A stretch of 41,423 nt of DNA from Proteromonas lacertae (Eukaryota; Sar; Bigyra; Opalinata; Proteromonadidae), in contig NGBS01000057.1 in assembly GCA_002245135.1 (NCBI GenBank), positions 1-41,423 on the forward strand, read 5' to 3'. The position numbers and the translations under genes were made by a program. The notes under the pieces were generated by a model, which did no database searches, was not told where the DNA came from, and worked only from the letters and a program-made list of their open reading frames with translations. Below, in pieces: positions 10,912 through 20,954 of the stretch (its first letter is position 1; each line of letters starts with the position of its first letter).

Positions 10912-11700
10912 ATGAAAAAGATTGTGCATATAACATTCATTTTATTTATTTTTGTTATTATTATTATATATATGAATATAAATATTGAAAAGAAAATAAA
11001 TAATGTAGTTGATGATAAAATATTCCATTTAAGAAAGATATATCAAAGAATGTTAAAGAATAATAGAATAAATATAGATATATGTGAAAATAATGATATG
11101 CTAGGAAAAACTAGAAATAATATATACAAAATAGGTAACAATTGCGAACCATGGTTTGCAAGAGAATGTATATTCATATTAGATCACATATTGCAATACA
11201 ATTCATATGGATTAGAATGGAGTTCTGGGTCAAGTACATTGTGGTTAGGATATAGGATTAAATCATTGATTTCAATAGAAAACTCATATCAGTGGTGGAA
11301 TATAGTAAGAGATACAATAATAAGATTAAATATTAGTGAAAAGGTTATATTGTATAACATAAAATCTGATGATATTAAATTATGCCAAAGTGAAAGAAAA
11401 TATCTTAGTACATTTTTAAGAAAAGAAAAGTGCTATAAAACATATGTTGAAAGTAATTTAATACCAAACATAAAATTTGATTATATAAGTGTAGATGGAA
11501 GAGCAAGAACAGGATGTTTACTAAGAGCAATAAAATTATTAAAAAAAGAAAATGGAATATTAATTTTGGATAATTCAGAAAGACTAAGATATCAATGGGT
11601 AGTAAATAAAATACCTAAATGTTGGACGAGATATAATTTTAACTATTCAAATGGAGTTGTATCTTTGTGGATATCACATAATCCTAAGTGGACTTTTTAA
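10912..11700 (+). CDS. Membrane-anchored class I methyltransferase-like protein
   Basis: An intronless 262-residue protein with an N-terminal membrane anchor (residues ~5-24). The rest looks like a Rossmann-fold SAM-dependent methyltransferase: LEWSSGSSTLWLGYRIKSLISIENS fits strand 1, the glycine loop and the acidic end of strand 2 (SIEN), and FDYISVDGRARTGCLLRA plus GILILDNSERLRY fit strands 4 and 5. This arrangement is seen in uncharacterised sugar or surface-modifying methyltransferases; the acceptor is unknown. It opens the glycan gene cluster, and its stop lies only 13 nt before the next start, on the same strand. Confidence 0.65.
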   Translation: MKKIVHITFILFIFVIIIIYMNINIEKKINNVVDDKIFHLRKIYQRMLKNNRINIDICENNDMLGKTRNNIYKIGNNCEPWFARECIFILDHILQYNSYGLEWSSGSSTLWLGYRIKSLISIENSYQWWNIVRDTIIRLNISEKVILYNIKSDDIKLCQSERKYLSTFLRKEKCYKTYVESNLIPNIKFDYISVDGRARTGCLLRAIKLLKKENGILILDNSERLRYQWVVNKIPKCWTRYNFNYSNGVVSLWISHNPKWTF

Positions 11701-11713
11701 TATTTCTTCAATT

Positions 11714-13083
11714 ATGATTATACATTTTAATTTAATTATCTTTAGTTTTATTATAATATATTATATAAAATTCATTACATTCTTTGTACATAGAAGAATG
11801 TGTTTTTATTTCAACTACTATTGTATTTTAGATAGAGTAAAACAGAATTTAATAAAATATTCAATTATAACCAGCTCTATGATCTATAACACACTAAATT
11901 TTCATTCAAATTTTATCTTAAAATACCAAATAAAAGGACATTATTATATTGCTCTTGATGCAGAATCATTTTATTTTATGAGGAATTATACTTCAAACAT
12001 ATTCTTTTATTTACTAAATTTAACTAATTTAAGTGTAGTTGATTATGGAACTAAAAATTATGGAAAAATTGTGATGAGTAAAACAAAAATAAACTCTATT
12101 CTGTTGAAAGTGAAGAAAAACATATTCCTTACAGATATTGATATTTATTATTATAAAAACCCAATAAAGGATTTAGTTAGTTACAAGGAAGATTTAGTTA
12201 TAACTAAAGATGGATATAGTAGTGTCAATACAGGCTTATAGTATATTTTTTATTACAATTAATAGTTATTTAAAATATAATAAAAATACATTAATATTCA
12301 TTGATAGTATATTATTATTATCAAAAAGAATCTACTCTAATAGTGAGCAGAGGTATTGGAATATAGTTTTAAAAAGAAACAAAACGATTAGTGTAAAATA
12401 TTTGAATATTTCTAAATACTGCAATGGAAATTTATTTTATACAAAAATGCATCGACATTTTTTTGATGATATACATGGTATATATTTTATAATCTTGTAT
12501 AGATAATGAATGTATCACTGTTCACAACAACTATATAAAAGGAGCTGACTCAAAACTATATAGAGAAAAAGAAATGTTATTCTTTAAAATTGATATAAAC
12601 AAATACTACAGCTCCTTAAATAGAAAATATTTTACATTTATAATTAATAATGTATTAACAATAGATGATATGGAAATATTAATATGGAAAGGTTTATTAT
12701 TTTCTAATATTACAAAAAAAATATTCATATTACCTAGAGTATTATGTAAAATATGTAATATATCAAATGCAAAATGGTGCTCTTATATTGATTGTTGGAG
12801 AATAAGAAATCTAAACAACTGTTTTTATTTAAAATATAGAGAAAATGTATAATGTATATGTATAATTATATAGTCTTTTATGAAGAATGAATTAGTTCCT
12901 AAAATTATAAAGAATAATAAAAAATTGCAAAATATCAGTAGTGAAAGAATTACCTATGATAACTTATTGAGCGCATTTGAAGAAAATATAAATTTCATAA
13001 TATTTAATGTTGTAAATCCTATAACTAAAAGCACATATTCTGCTAAAGAATATAATTATTCTAGGTGTATTATTAGACATTAA
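11714..13083 (+). CDS. Nucleotide-sugar transferase (DxD, GT77-like), copy 1
   Basis: A 430-residue type II membrane protein built from exons 11714-12240, 12266-12477, 12503-12846 and 12874-13083. Introns are 25, 25 and 27 nt with phases 2, 1, 0. The anchor is residues ~4-20. The catalytic core has KKNIFLTDIDIYYYKNPI (DxD metal/nucleotide-binding motif) and DGYSSVNTGL, the V-N-T/S-G pattern of nucleotide-diphospho-sugar transferases, then SEQRYWNIVL and TVHNNYIKGADSKLYREKE. The C-terminal domain has a C-x2-C pair. It is paralogous to the minus-strand gene at 15331-16739: same motif order and identical intron positions and phases. Start chosen at 11714 because the anchor begins there and the upstream ATG lies inside the preceding gene. 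Confidence 0.75.
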
Positions 13084-13106
13084 ATTCTAAATAATTTTCA
13101 TACATT

Positions 13107-14138
13107 ATGAAAAATGTATGTAAATATTATAAATATATATTAAATTTTACTATACTTACAATTATTTTTACAATTGTTATATTTAATAATTCGATTAATT
13201 ATTTATTTACAAAGAAAAATGACTATCTAAATGAAAGAATTTTAAAAACAATAAAGTGCTTTAAAACAGTTGAATGTAAACAGAAGTGCTTAAAAATGAA
13301 AAACACAAGAACAATTCAAATGAATTATTCAAATAATGATTATCCTCATCCATTTCCTTATTACTATTATTTTATACATTATTCAGTATGTAATAAAAAC
13401 ACATATATATTTATATATATTGTATCTGCATGTATACAATATGAGGAAAGAATGTCTGTAAGATTAACATGGGGGAAAAAGAAAAATTATGTTACATTAA
13501 AATATATAATAGGAATAAGTAGTGAATGTACAAAAGCATATAATTATGAAAATAGTTTATATGGTGATATTCTTCAGATTAACATATATGAATCTTTTGC
13601 AAATGAAACTTTGTTCAGTCTTTATATAATGAAATATCTAAATATAATATGTCCATATGCTCTATTTTTTGCTAAATTTGATGTTGATACATTTGTAGAT
13701 TTTAAGAAATTGTTGAATTTTATTGAACCATATGAGAATAAGAGTAATCAATTTTGGGGAGCTGAAGTTCAGACATGGAAAAAAGTAAATGATAATCAAC
13801 GATTCAAATACAGCTCACCTATAAACGTAGCAAAATTTTATAACCACATATTTCCTCAAAATGGAATAAAAGTATATTCTGGATTTGTAACAATTTTTTC
13901 ACCAGATTTGCCTATGATAATATTCAATTATTCGTTAAATTATCCAATTTTAATGAGAATTGATGATCAATATATTTCATGGATTTTATATAAACTGAAT
14001 ATCCATATAAAAGGTGTTTCTAGCTATGCAATACTACCTACTAGATGTACTATATTTAAAAATGTGCTAATAATTCATAGAATCACATCAATTGATATGA
14101 TTTCTTATTCACTTTTTTATAGTAATTATACTTTATAG
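13107..14138 (+). CDS. GT31-like glycosyltransferase (beta-1,3-galactosyltransferase type)
   Basis: An intronless 343-residue type II membrane protein with its anchor at residues ~10-30. Motifs follow the GT31 order: RMSVRLTWGKKKNY (R-x5-T-W), YGDILQINIYESF (the D-I-L..D/E-S-Y pattern), FFAKFDVDTFVD (DxD), WGAEVQTWKKVN, VYSGFVTIFSPDL (Y-x-S-G) and RIDDQYISWILYKL in place of the E-D-V-x-x-G segment. GT31 enzymes add Gal, GlcNAc or GalNAc in beta-1,3 linkage in the Golgi. Donor and acceptor cannot be read. The last domain is divergent from animal enzymes. Confidence 0.7.
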   Translation: MKNVCKYYKYILNFTILTIIFTIVIFNNSINYLFTKKNDYLNERILKTIKCFKTVECKQKCLKMKNTRTIQMNYSNNDYPHPFPYYYYFIHYSVCNKNTYIFIYIVSACIQYEERMSVRLTWGKKKNYVTLKYIIGISSECTKAYNYENSLYGDILQINIYESFANETLFSLYIMKYLNIICPYALFFAKFDVDTFVDFKKLLNFIEPYENKSNQFWGAEVQTWKKVNDNQRFKYSSPINVAKFYNHIFPQNGIKVYSGFVTIFSPDLPMIIFNYSLNYPILMRIDDQYISWILYKLNIHIKGVSSYAILPTRCTIFKNVLIIHRITSIDMISYSLFYSNYTL

Positions 14139-14274
14139 TAACATTTATTTATTCCTTATTTTTTATTTTATTCTTCTTGTAATAATTGCAAATGAAATAA
14201 AGTATTATAGTATTTCTATATTTAGAAATAAAATTGATAATTTCTTATTTAATAGTTTTACTAAATTGAATAAT

Positions 14275-15309
14275 ATGGCTATTGTTAATTGTTCAAATAC
14301 ATTAATTATAAAATGTTTAGTTTACAGAAATACTAATATCCCTAATCTATTATTATTTATTTCAAAAATAATTTATGTAAAGACTAGAGTATCAATTCAA
14401 AAACTATACTATCCAATTGAAAATGAAATAATTAATAAAACAATTTATAAAAAATTTATATATGTAAAATCACAATTAAAAGTAATTGGATTTAAAGAAG
14501 TAACATTGTCATCAACAGGAACAGTTCATTCTCAATGCTGGAATATTTCAACAAAAGGAGGATGTATATGTTCATACATCCCGCAACTATCAACAAGAGG
14601 TTTATATAATCATTATAATAAAGTAGTATCTATAAGTCATAACTGGTGTAATGCTGTTTTCCATTCTATAATTGAATGTTTAGTTAAATTAGGATATTAT
14701 ATACAAGAATTATTATTAGATACATCTATAAAGATCCATACTATTCTATCTGCTAGTATTAAATATCTACATTTTCTTGGATTTAATAATTCAAGAATTA
14801 TTTATGGAAATGTATATGCAAAGAGATTGTTGATTCTAGAAAAAGGAAGCTGTGGTTCGTCACCACCACTTATTCATTTATATTCTATTAGATCCGAATT
14901 AAGAAAAAAAATAAATTCACAAAGAATATTTGATATTGTTATAATAAAAAGATATGGAATTAGAGAAATTATTAATCATAATGATGTTTATAATACAATT
15001 AATATGTTTTATCCAGATATGAAAATCGGATTATTCTATCCCAATACATCCTTCTACAACACTTTAAATTATTTTAAACATGCAAAGATGATAGTAAGTC
15101 CACATGGAGCAGGATTATCAAACATAATTCTCTCTGCTAGGTGTATAATAATTGAATTTCTTACAAATAATTTATGTTACTCATCTTTATCCTCAACTCT
15201 TGGATTAGATTATTACGGAATATATGAAAGAACAATACATAAGAAATTCTTTGTAAATATTACGTTTTTTTGGTTAATCCTAAATAATATTAACAAATTT
15301 ATAAAATAG
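14275..15309 (+). CDS. GT61-like glycosyltransferase
   Basis: About 344 residues from the first ATG at 14275. The C-terminal half carries the GT61 signature: HNWCNAVFHSIIECLVKLGYY, IRYGNVYAKRL-like segments, FDIVIIKRYGIREIINH, FKHAKMIVSPHGAGLSNI and CIIIEFLTNN. The H-G-A-G-L-x-N motif is the hallmark of this family (plant xylosyl/arabinosyl and animal EOGT/POMGNT2 enzymes). The ATG-initiated form lacks the expected membrane anchor. A hydrophobic run at about 14144-14180 followed by a plausible 32-nt intron could supply it, but no ATG is visible there, so the 5' end is unresolved or lost. Confidence 0.65.
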   Translation: MAIVNCSNTLIIKCLVYRNTNIPNLLLFISKIIYVKTRVSIQKLYYPIENEIINKTIYKKFIYVKSQLKVIGFKEVTLSSTGTVHSQCWNISTKGGCICSYIPQLSTRGLYNHYNKVVSISHNWCNAVFHSIIECLVKLGYYIQELLLDTSIKIHTILSASIKYLHFLGFNNSRIIYGNVYAKRLLILEKGSCGSSPPLIHLYSIRSELRKKINSQRIFDIVIIKRYGIREIINHNDVYNTINMFYPDMKIGLFYPNTSFYNTLNYFKHAKMIVSPHGAGLSNIILSARCIIIEFLTNNLCYSSLSSTLGLDYYGIYERTIHKKFFVNITFFWLILNNINKFIK

Positions 15310-15330
15310 TAAGGTTGTTAAATGTGATTA

Positions 15331-16739
15331 TCATATGCATCTATCATTCCTTTTTAGTGAGTTAGATAAATAAGAATTAAATCTTAGAGAAAAATTATGT
15401 AATTCTTTTACATTTAAAATATATATGTTATATTTCCCATCTTTTATTGTTCGTATAATATATAAAAAATTCATGATAGTATAAGACATATACTTTATTG
15501 AACTTTTTACTTCAGTTGGTAGTATTGGATTATCTAGAAATGTCTAAAATAATATAATAATTATATATACGCTCTCTCTATATATATCTTTAGCATATTT
15601 ATTTAATGCTCTAATCTTCCACAATTCAATAAATGAACAAAATTTGTGATTAACGCAATATTTACACAATCTTTTACAATGATTACATTTAAATTGTGGA
15701 AGAATGAAAAATGAATTTGTTAAATAAGCTATATTTAGACCTAATTTGAGAATATTCTCATCTTCATTCATATTATTAGTATTCGCAATAATTATTATAT
15801 ATTTGTTATTTACAGAAGAATAATATCCATTTATATCATATACAAACAAATGCATTTCTTTTTGCCTATATATTTTATTATCCATACCTGTGATCCAGTT
15901 GTTATGCATAATTATATAACTATAATCTACAGTATATAAATGTTTATACTTAATAAATCAGTGTAAAAAATCCTATTATTCTTGATATAAAATTCATCTC
16001 CACATGGAAATAATTTTATTGAAAGATATGTTGCAGTAATTGTACTATTATTTTTTAATGCATAATTCCAATGAGCTTGTTCTCCTAATTTAATTATTAA
16101 TCTATTTTTTTGAAGAATATTCATAAAATCTATCATTCTTTTATTTGACTTTGCATAGCTACAAGAAATAACAATTCATAAATTATAATACTAAAATCCT
16201 GAATTCATTATAGGGCATTTATGATCACATGATGTAACTAAGTCTGTATTATATTTGAATATATAATCTCTAGGATCCTTAAAGAAAATTAAATCAGAAT
16301 CACATAATATAACATCATATTTACTTTCTAATAATAGTTTTACATAATCAGTTTTAGAATATACAATTTTCCAATATAAAGGAGTATTGTAATCAATGTG
16401 TTGAGTAATATTTCTATTTAAATCTGCAATAAACACATTTGGCAACAAATTAAGTGATAAATGGTATCCATCATAATCCAAAGAAATGAATATTGCATTA
16501 TTAATGTTAAATTTAAATATTGATGATAAATAAAAATTAATTGTTTCTTCTATTATATTAGAAGTGAATATAATCAAAAATAAATGATTTATATTATTGA
16601 ATTGTTTGTAAAACTGTTTACTCAAAAAATAATAAGGCTGTTTACATTGATTGTATTCTTTATAAGAGTATAGTGTATATACTGCATAGCAAAGAAATAT
16701 TACATTATATAGATAATAAAATATAATATAGTTATGCAT
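15331..16739 (-). CDS. Nucleotide-sugar transferase (DxD, GT77-like), copy 2
   Basis: A 441-residue type II membrane protein, exons 16739-16192, 16158-15950, 15926-15571, 15543-15331; introns 33, 23 and 27 nt in phases 2, 1, 0. Key motifs: YDVILCDSDLIFFKDPRDYI (DxD), CPIMNSGF then YAKSNK across the first splice, GEQAHWNYAL, and MHNNWITGMDNKIYRQKEM across the second. The C-terminal domain has a Cys/His cluster FKCNHCKRLCKYCVNHKFC. Every intron sits where copy 1 (11714-13083) has one, so the two arose by inverted duplication after intron gain. Its 5' end abuts a pogo-like MITE at 16750. It is convergent with the GT61-like gene, whose stop is 21 nt away. Confidence 0.75.
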
Positions 16740-16749
16740 ATATTAAGTA

Positions 16750-17328
16750 CAGTCAAACTCTTTTATATCGAACTTTTTCTTATAAAAACTCATTTAGCAT
16801 TTACAATGTATATCAATACTTATTTAGAAATATTGTAATTAAATTAAATATATTATGTATATATAATAGTTCCATTTTGTTTAGATTCTACAACTAAATC
16901 TACTTAATTAACACATTTTTCTATCTTATTTTCTTTCTAAAGATATCAATTAACAAATACTTTTGTACTAGCTGGTAAAAGTGAAATTAATTCATCGCCT
17001 AAAAGAAATATAAAACAAAATACCTATTTCATTTAGAAATTTAGTCGTTACATTATTCATTTTTCTCTCCTTTTTCATAGAATATACTATGAATGCGAAG
17101 TTTATCTTTCATTTTGTTATATATGCACTGCAATCTATAGATTTAAAACAAAAACAAACATTACATAATTTGATTTAAAAGCTATAAATAACAGATTAAA
17201 AACCATATCATATCAAAATAAACTACACTTATTTTTCATTTATCTATAAAATTACAACCCAAAACAACAACTGCATGAGAAAAACGAAAAATTCGATATA
17301 TAAATATCGATATATACGGGTTTGACTG
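16750..17328. mobile_element. pogo/Tc1-like MITE
   Basis: A 579-bp element with ends CAGTCAAACTC..GGTTTGACTG and inverted arms that continue with TATATCGAA. It is flanked on both sides by TA (16748-16749, 17329-17330), the target duplication of Tc1/mariner/pogo transposons. The interior is AT-rich and non-coding. It separates two divergent glycosyltransferase genes; its right edge is 3 nt from the downstream start codon and its left edge 10 nt from the upstream one, so it likely carries or displaced their promoters. Confidence 0.8.
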
Positions 17329-17331
17329 TAT

Positions 17332-18259
17332 ATGAAAATTTATAGTATTATATTATTAATTATTCTCTTTAATACCATTTTTATATGTTTAAATTATATT
17401 TTGTTAATTAGAAGAAATAAATATATATTAGTTGTTTATACATTATTCTTTATGACAAATAATAATACTAACAGATATGCTATTCAAAATCTAGTATTAC
17501 AAAATCTAAAACAACTAAATCAGAATAAATGTAGATTTGCAATATTTATTGATAAAAATAAAACAATCTATTATAACTATCGGAAATTATTATTTGTACA
17601 GTATAATTTATAGTATAATATAGAAATGAAGAAATATTTATGGAACTCCAATGTTTGGTCAACTATTACATAAAGTAACTATATTATTCAATTCAGAATT
17701 CTATATGTATATTAATGGAGATATATTAATATCCCCTTTATTATTAGACTTCTTTATTACATATAATTTTAAATTACATAATAATAGAATATATTTAACT
17801 TGTGATAGACATAATATATATATTAATAACTCTTACTATATTCAATCTAACAGACATGAACTTATATATATAAAAGGACAACAATACACTCGATGTGGTC
17901 AAGATGTGTTTATCACTATGAAAAACACATTTAATAAGGAACAAATGTTTATTTTAAATAATCTCGCAATAGGAAGAATTGGAATAGATAATTTAATATT
18001 AGGTATTGCTATTAATGATGAAAATATTCTCACAATCGATATTAGTGATATAATTCAAGCTGTACATATCCAATATTCTAAACCAAATGAATATACATAT
18101 ATTATAAAGAAATATGACTATAACTGGAATTATGAGATTATTAAATTATTAAATAAAAGAATAATTAAAGTAGCTTGCTTAAATAAAATAAACTGCTATT
18201 ATAATAAATATTTATCAAAATTTATAGGAAGGAAGAATTGTTTTAATTTGAATTATTAA
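17332..18259 (+). CDS. Membrane-anchored GT-A-like protein, family unclear
   Basis: A 298-residue protein in two exons, 17332-17600 and 17632-18259; the 31-nt intron joins KLLFVQ to NIYGTPMFGQLLHKV in frame. Residues ~4-26 form the anchor. LVVYTLFFMTNNNTNRYAIQNLVLQNL and FAIFIDKNKTI look like the first Rossmann strands, and FYMYINGDILISP stands where GT-A enzymes have the DxD-type loop. GQDVFITMKNTF and IGRIGIDNLILGIAIN resemble the late acceptor-site motif (G-x-D-x2). I read it as an uncharacterised glycosyltransferase, consistent with the neighbours. The start follows the MITE directly. Confidence 0.6.
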
Positions 18260-18343
18260 TATATATGATTATATAAAGCAAATAACAGGATATAACATTT
18301 TAAATAATAGTCAAATAACAACGCTACAATAAACCTAGTTTAA

Positions 18344-19195
18344 ATGATTTTATTATTATTTTTAATATTTTTTCTATTATTTACTTTTATAATGATTTCA
18401 AATACTTATAGAATTATAAATAATCATTGTCCAACTCATTACAAATTAATATCATCTGGATCTTCAGATAATCATTTTCATTTATTATTATTATTTCTAT
18501 ATAGATTATATACAGTAGAAGATAAAATATGTATTGTTATATGGAACTTAGGATTATCATATACTAATAGACTCCAATTAAATAATGCAAAGAAATATAT
18601 TGAAAAGGATAGTATTTTTGTTGATGTAATTACATTTAATTATACAAATTATCCTACTCACTTCAATATCAACATAAACGCAGGATACTATTCATGGAAG
18701 CCGTTTGTAATATGGGAAACTTATATAAGATATAAAAGAACAATGCTTTGGTTAGATTGCGGTTGTTATATTCATTATAAATTAGATTATGAATTTCAAG
18801 AAATTATCAAAAATCAGATATATACTATTAATGCTACTTGTAAAATCAAACGTTGTACACATTATGGATTACTTCAACTTTTTAATGTAAATGAGAGCTT
18901 GTATAACAAAGTAATGTGTGCAGCAGGAATATTAGGTATAGCTTATTATTCTGAAAGAGTTAATTATATTTTCAATATTTGGAAAGCTTGTGCATTAATA
19001 AAAAATTGTATTTCACCTCCAGGATCTCGTAAAGGAAATCATCTACAAGATCAAAGTGTACTGTCAATAATACTATATCAAAATAATATAAATTTTAATA
19101 ATTTTAAAAGAAAAGGATTTTCAACACATTTTGATAAAATCTATAAATTCTATAACGATTCATCATTTAATGATTTTTTAAAAGTAATAAAATAA
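18344..19195 (+). CDS. DUF1647-like putative glycosyltransferase
   Basis: An intronless 283-residue protein with a strongly hydrophobic N-terminal anchor (residues ~2-20). NINAGYYSWKPFVIWETYIR followed by TMLWLDCGCYI resembles the A-G-x-Y-x-W-K-P and W-x-D-x-G pattern of DUF1647-type and related GT-A proteins. AAGILGIAYYSERV and DQSVLSIILYQN continue the family pattern (G-I..., D-Q-S). Substrate unknown. Its TAA stop shares one base with the next gene's ATG (TAATG at 19193-19197), an unusual overlap for separate eukaryotic messages. Confidence 0.55.
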   Translation: MILLLFLIFFLLFTFIMISNTYRIINNHCPTHYKLISSGSSDNHFHLLLLFLYRLYTVEDKICIVIWNLGLSYTNRLQLNNAKKYIEKDSIFVDVITFNYTNYPTHFNININAGYYSWKPFVIWETYIRYKRTMLWLDCGCYIHYKLDYEFQEIIKNQIYTINATCKIKRCTHYGLLQLFNVNESLYNKVMCAAGILGIAYYSERVNYIFNIWKACALIKNCISPPGSRKGNHLQDQSVLSIILYQNNINFNNFKRKGFSTHFDKIYKFYNDSSFNDFLKVIK

Positions 19196-20220
19196 TGCAT
19201 TATTTTATAGACAGTTATTATTTATACTTCTTTATAATTATATTTATATTATCATTTAACTTATTCACTAACATTTATGAGAAAACAGATTTATCCTACC
19301 AAAATTACTTTATGAATGAATTATCTGCAATTAATGCTTGTTGCGCAGATACTGCACCAATTTCATGTAGCAGAAAATATACATTCTCTAACAATAATAT
19401 AAAAAAAATTGGGCCAAATGCAAATAAAAAGAAATATTATAGATTCTATTCAGCTAAATATGTTAATTCTTTTTCAAGTAGAAAATCAAAAATACTAATA
19501 GCATTACACTCGCATATATCTTTATTCTACCATAGATACGTTTTTAGAAATATTTATAAACCTTACAAAAATATACAATTATTATTTTTCATTGGTTTGA
19601 ATATTAATGAAACATATAATTTTGAGTTATACAAGGAAATGAAGAAATACAAAGATATAGTCTTATTTAACTTTTTTTGTAATTATTATAGACTCTGTCT
19701 TTTAACATACAATTTTCTTATGTGGGTAAAGGAATATCAGAGTTATTATGATGTTATAATAAAACATGACACAGATACATTTTTAAATCTATTGTTAGTA
19801 GAATCAGTAATAAATAGGATAATTGAATCAAATATATCGTTTGTACTTGGTAAAATATGGCATTTACATTCAAAGAATAAAATGTATCCTAGTGGAATGT
19901 CATACATTTTTTTATCTAGATCTATTGATAAACTTATTAATAATGTAGATAAAATTATATATAATATGAAATGTAGTTTTGAAGAAGATATGTTGTTTGG
20001 GCTTTTATCAAGGATGGCAAATTTTACTTTTCTTGATACATATGAATCATTTAAGTTTAAGTCTTATATACACATACCAAAGTTCAATTTTAATATAAAA
20101 ACTACTTTCATGATTCATACTCTCAGAATAGCAGAAATAGCTTTTTTGAATTACTTACTAAATAATAAATTTAGCTGCAAAACCTGTTATCTAAATAAAA
20201 CTTGTAATTTACATAATTAA
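19195..20220 (+). CDS. GT31-like glycosyltransferase, second copy
   Basis: An intronless 341-residue type II membrane protein; anchor at residues ~6-25. GT31 motifs in order: LFFIGLNINE, YKDIVLFNFFCNYYRLCLLT (D-I-x..Y-x-x-L-x-L-K/T), YDVIIKHDTDTFLNL (DxD), MYPSGMSYIFLS (Y-P-x-G) and FEEDMLFGLLSRM (E-D-V/M-x-x-G), all better kept than in the 13107-14138 copy. It shares a one-base overlap with the preceding gene; an in-frame internal ATG could be the true start if that gene's message is separate. Confidence 0.72.
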   Translation: MHYFIDSYYLYFFIIIFILSFNLFTNIYEKTDLSYQNYFMNELSAINACCADTAPISCSRKYTFSNNNIKKIGPNANKKKYYRFYSAKYVNSFSSRKSKILIALHSHISLFYHRYVFRNIYKPYKNIQLLFFIGLNINETYNFELYKEMKKYKDIVLFNFFCNYYRLCLLTYNFLMWVKEYQSYYDVIIKHDTDTFLNLLLVESVINRIIESNISFVLGKIWHLHSKNKMYPSGMSYIFLSRSIDKLINNVDKIIYNMKCSFEEDMLFGLLSRMANFTFLDTYESFKFKSYIHIPKFNFNIKTTFMIHTLRIAEIAFLNYLLNNKFSCKTCYLNKTCNLHN

Positions 20221-20601
20221 TAAGTTCATTCTATGAAAAGAATTAGTGTAGAGTGTAAAATCTAAAACATCAGCTGCTCATACATCATAATATGACAAAA
20301 TGAAAATATATTCTAATATTTAATAATGAATTGTAATTCAACACATCAATACTAAAATATTATAATATAAAGTTTGAAAATATTATAAGTCTAAAAAATA
20401 TACCAAAGATATAAAACCATTATATTTTTATCTCTTTTATATCAACTTAAAAGTTTGAATATTAAATTGATATTTCTCATAAGTATTATGAATATTATAT
20501 CAACCTAACCGAAAAACACCGCTATTCAAAAACAAATAAGCAAGGTTAATAATTATCATAATATTAATATTTGAAATATATTCGTTTCATTTTATTATTT
20601 T
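20221..20601. other. AT-rich intergenic stretch
   Basis: No coding signal on either strand, only A/T-rich sequence downstream of the GT31-like gene. Nothing further seen. Confidence 0.5.
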
Positions 20602-20954
20602 TTGTATATTGTGTTCTATGGATTCAAACAATATCATAATACCATACACGTTATAGGGATAGTGGGTAAATCAAATGATCAAGACCAAAAGAAACAAAAT
20701 TTAGAAGATAAGAAAATGCGATTCAGTCAAAAAAGAAAAAGGGAAAGGGATATGATTGATAATGTGTGTAAGTACTTGTATGGAGAAGCAGAATGTACTG
20801 ATGATGAATCAGATGGCTATGATCCAGAAGATGATCCAAATGCAAGTGATGATAATGATGATATAGAATATGATGGTGAGTTCAATGATGAGGATGAAAA
20901 TGACATATGGTATGACGATTATGATATTGCTGATATTTTTGATAGTGTAATCCA
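20602..20954 (+). pseudogene. Acidic protein fragment cut by foreign block
   Basis: A coding-looking AT-rich stretch: a basic KKMRFSQKRKRERD segment (possible nuclear signal) and then a long Asp/Glu-rich tail with DDESDGYDPEDDPN and WYDDYDIADIFDSV. Composition changes sharply at about 20955, where a GC-richer block starts, so the 3' end is probably missing. Function unrecognised; acidic plus basic blocks suggest a nuclear or transposase-associated protein. The start may be the ATG at ~20716 rather than 20602. Confidence 0.4.

Noticed and set aside
12880-13083. Separate small gene after the first GT77-like transferase
   Set aside because: A 27-nt intron at 12847-12873 joins it in frame as the last exon, at the same position as in the paralogue.
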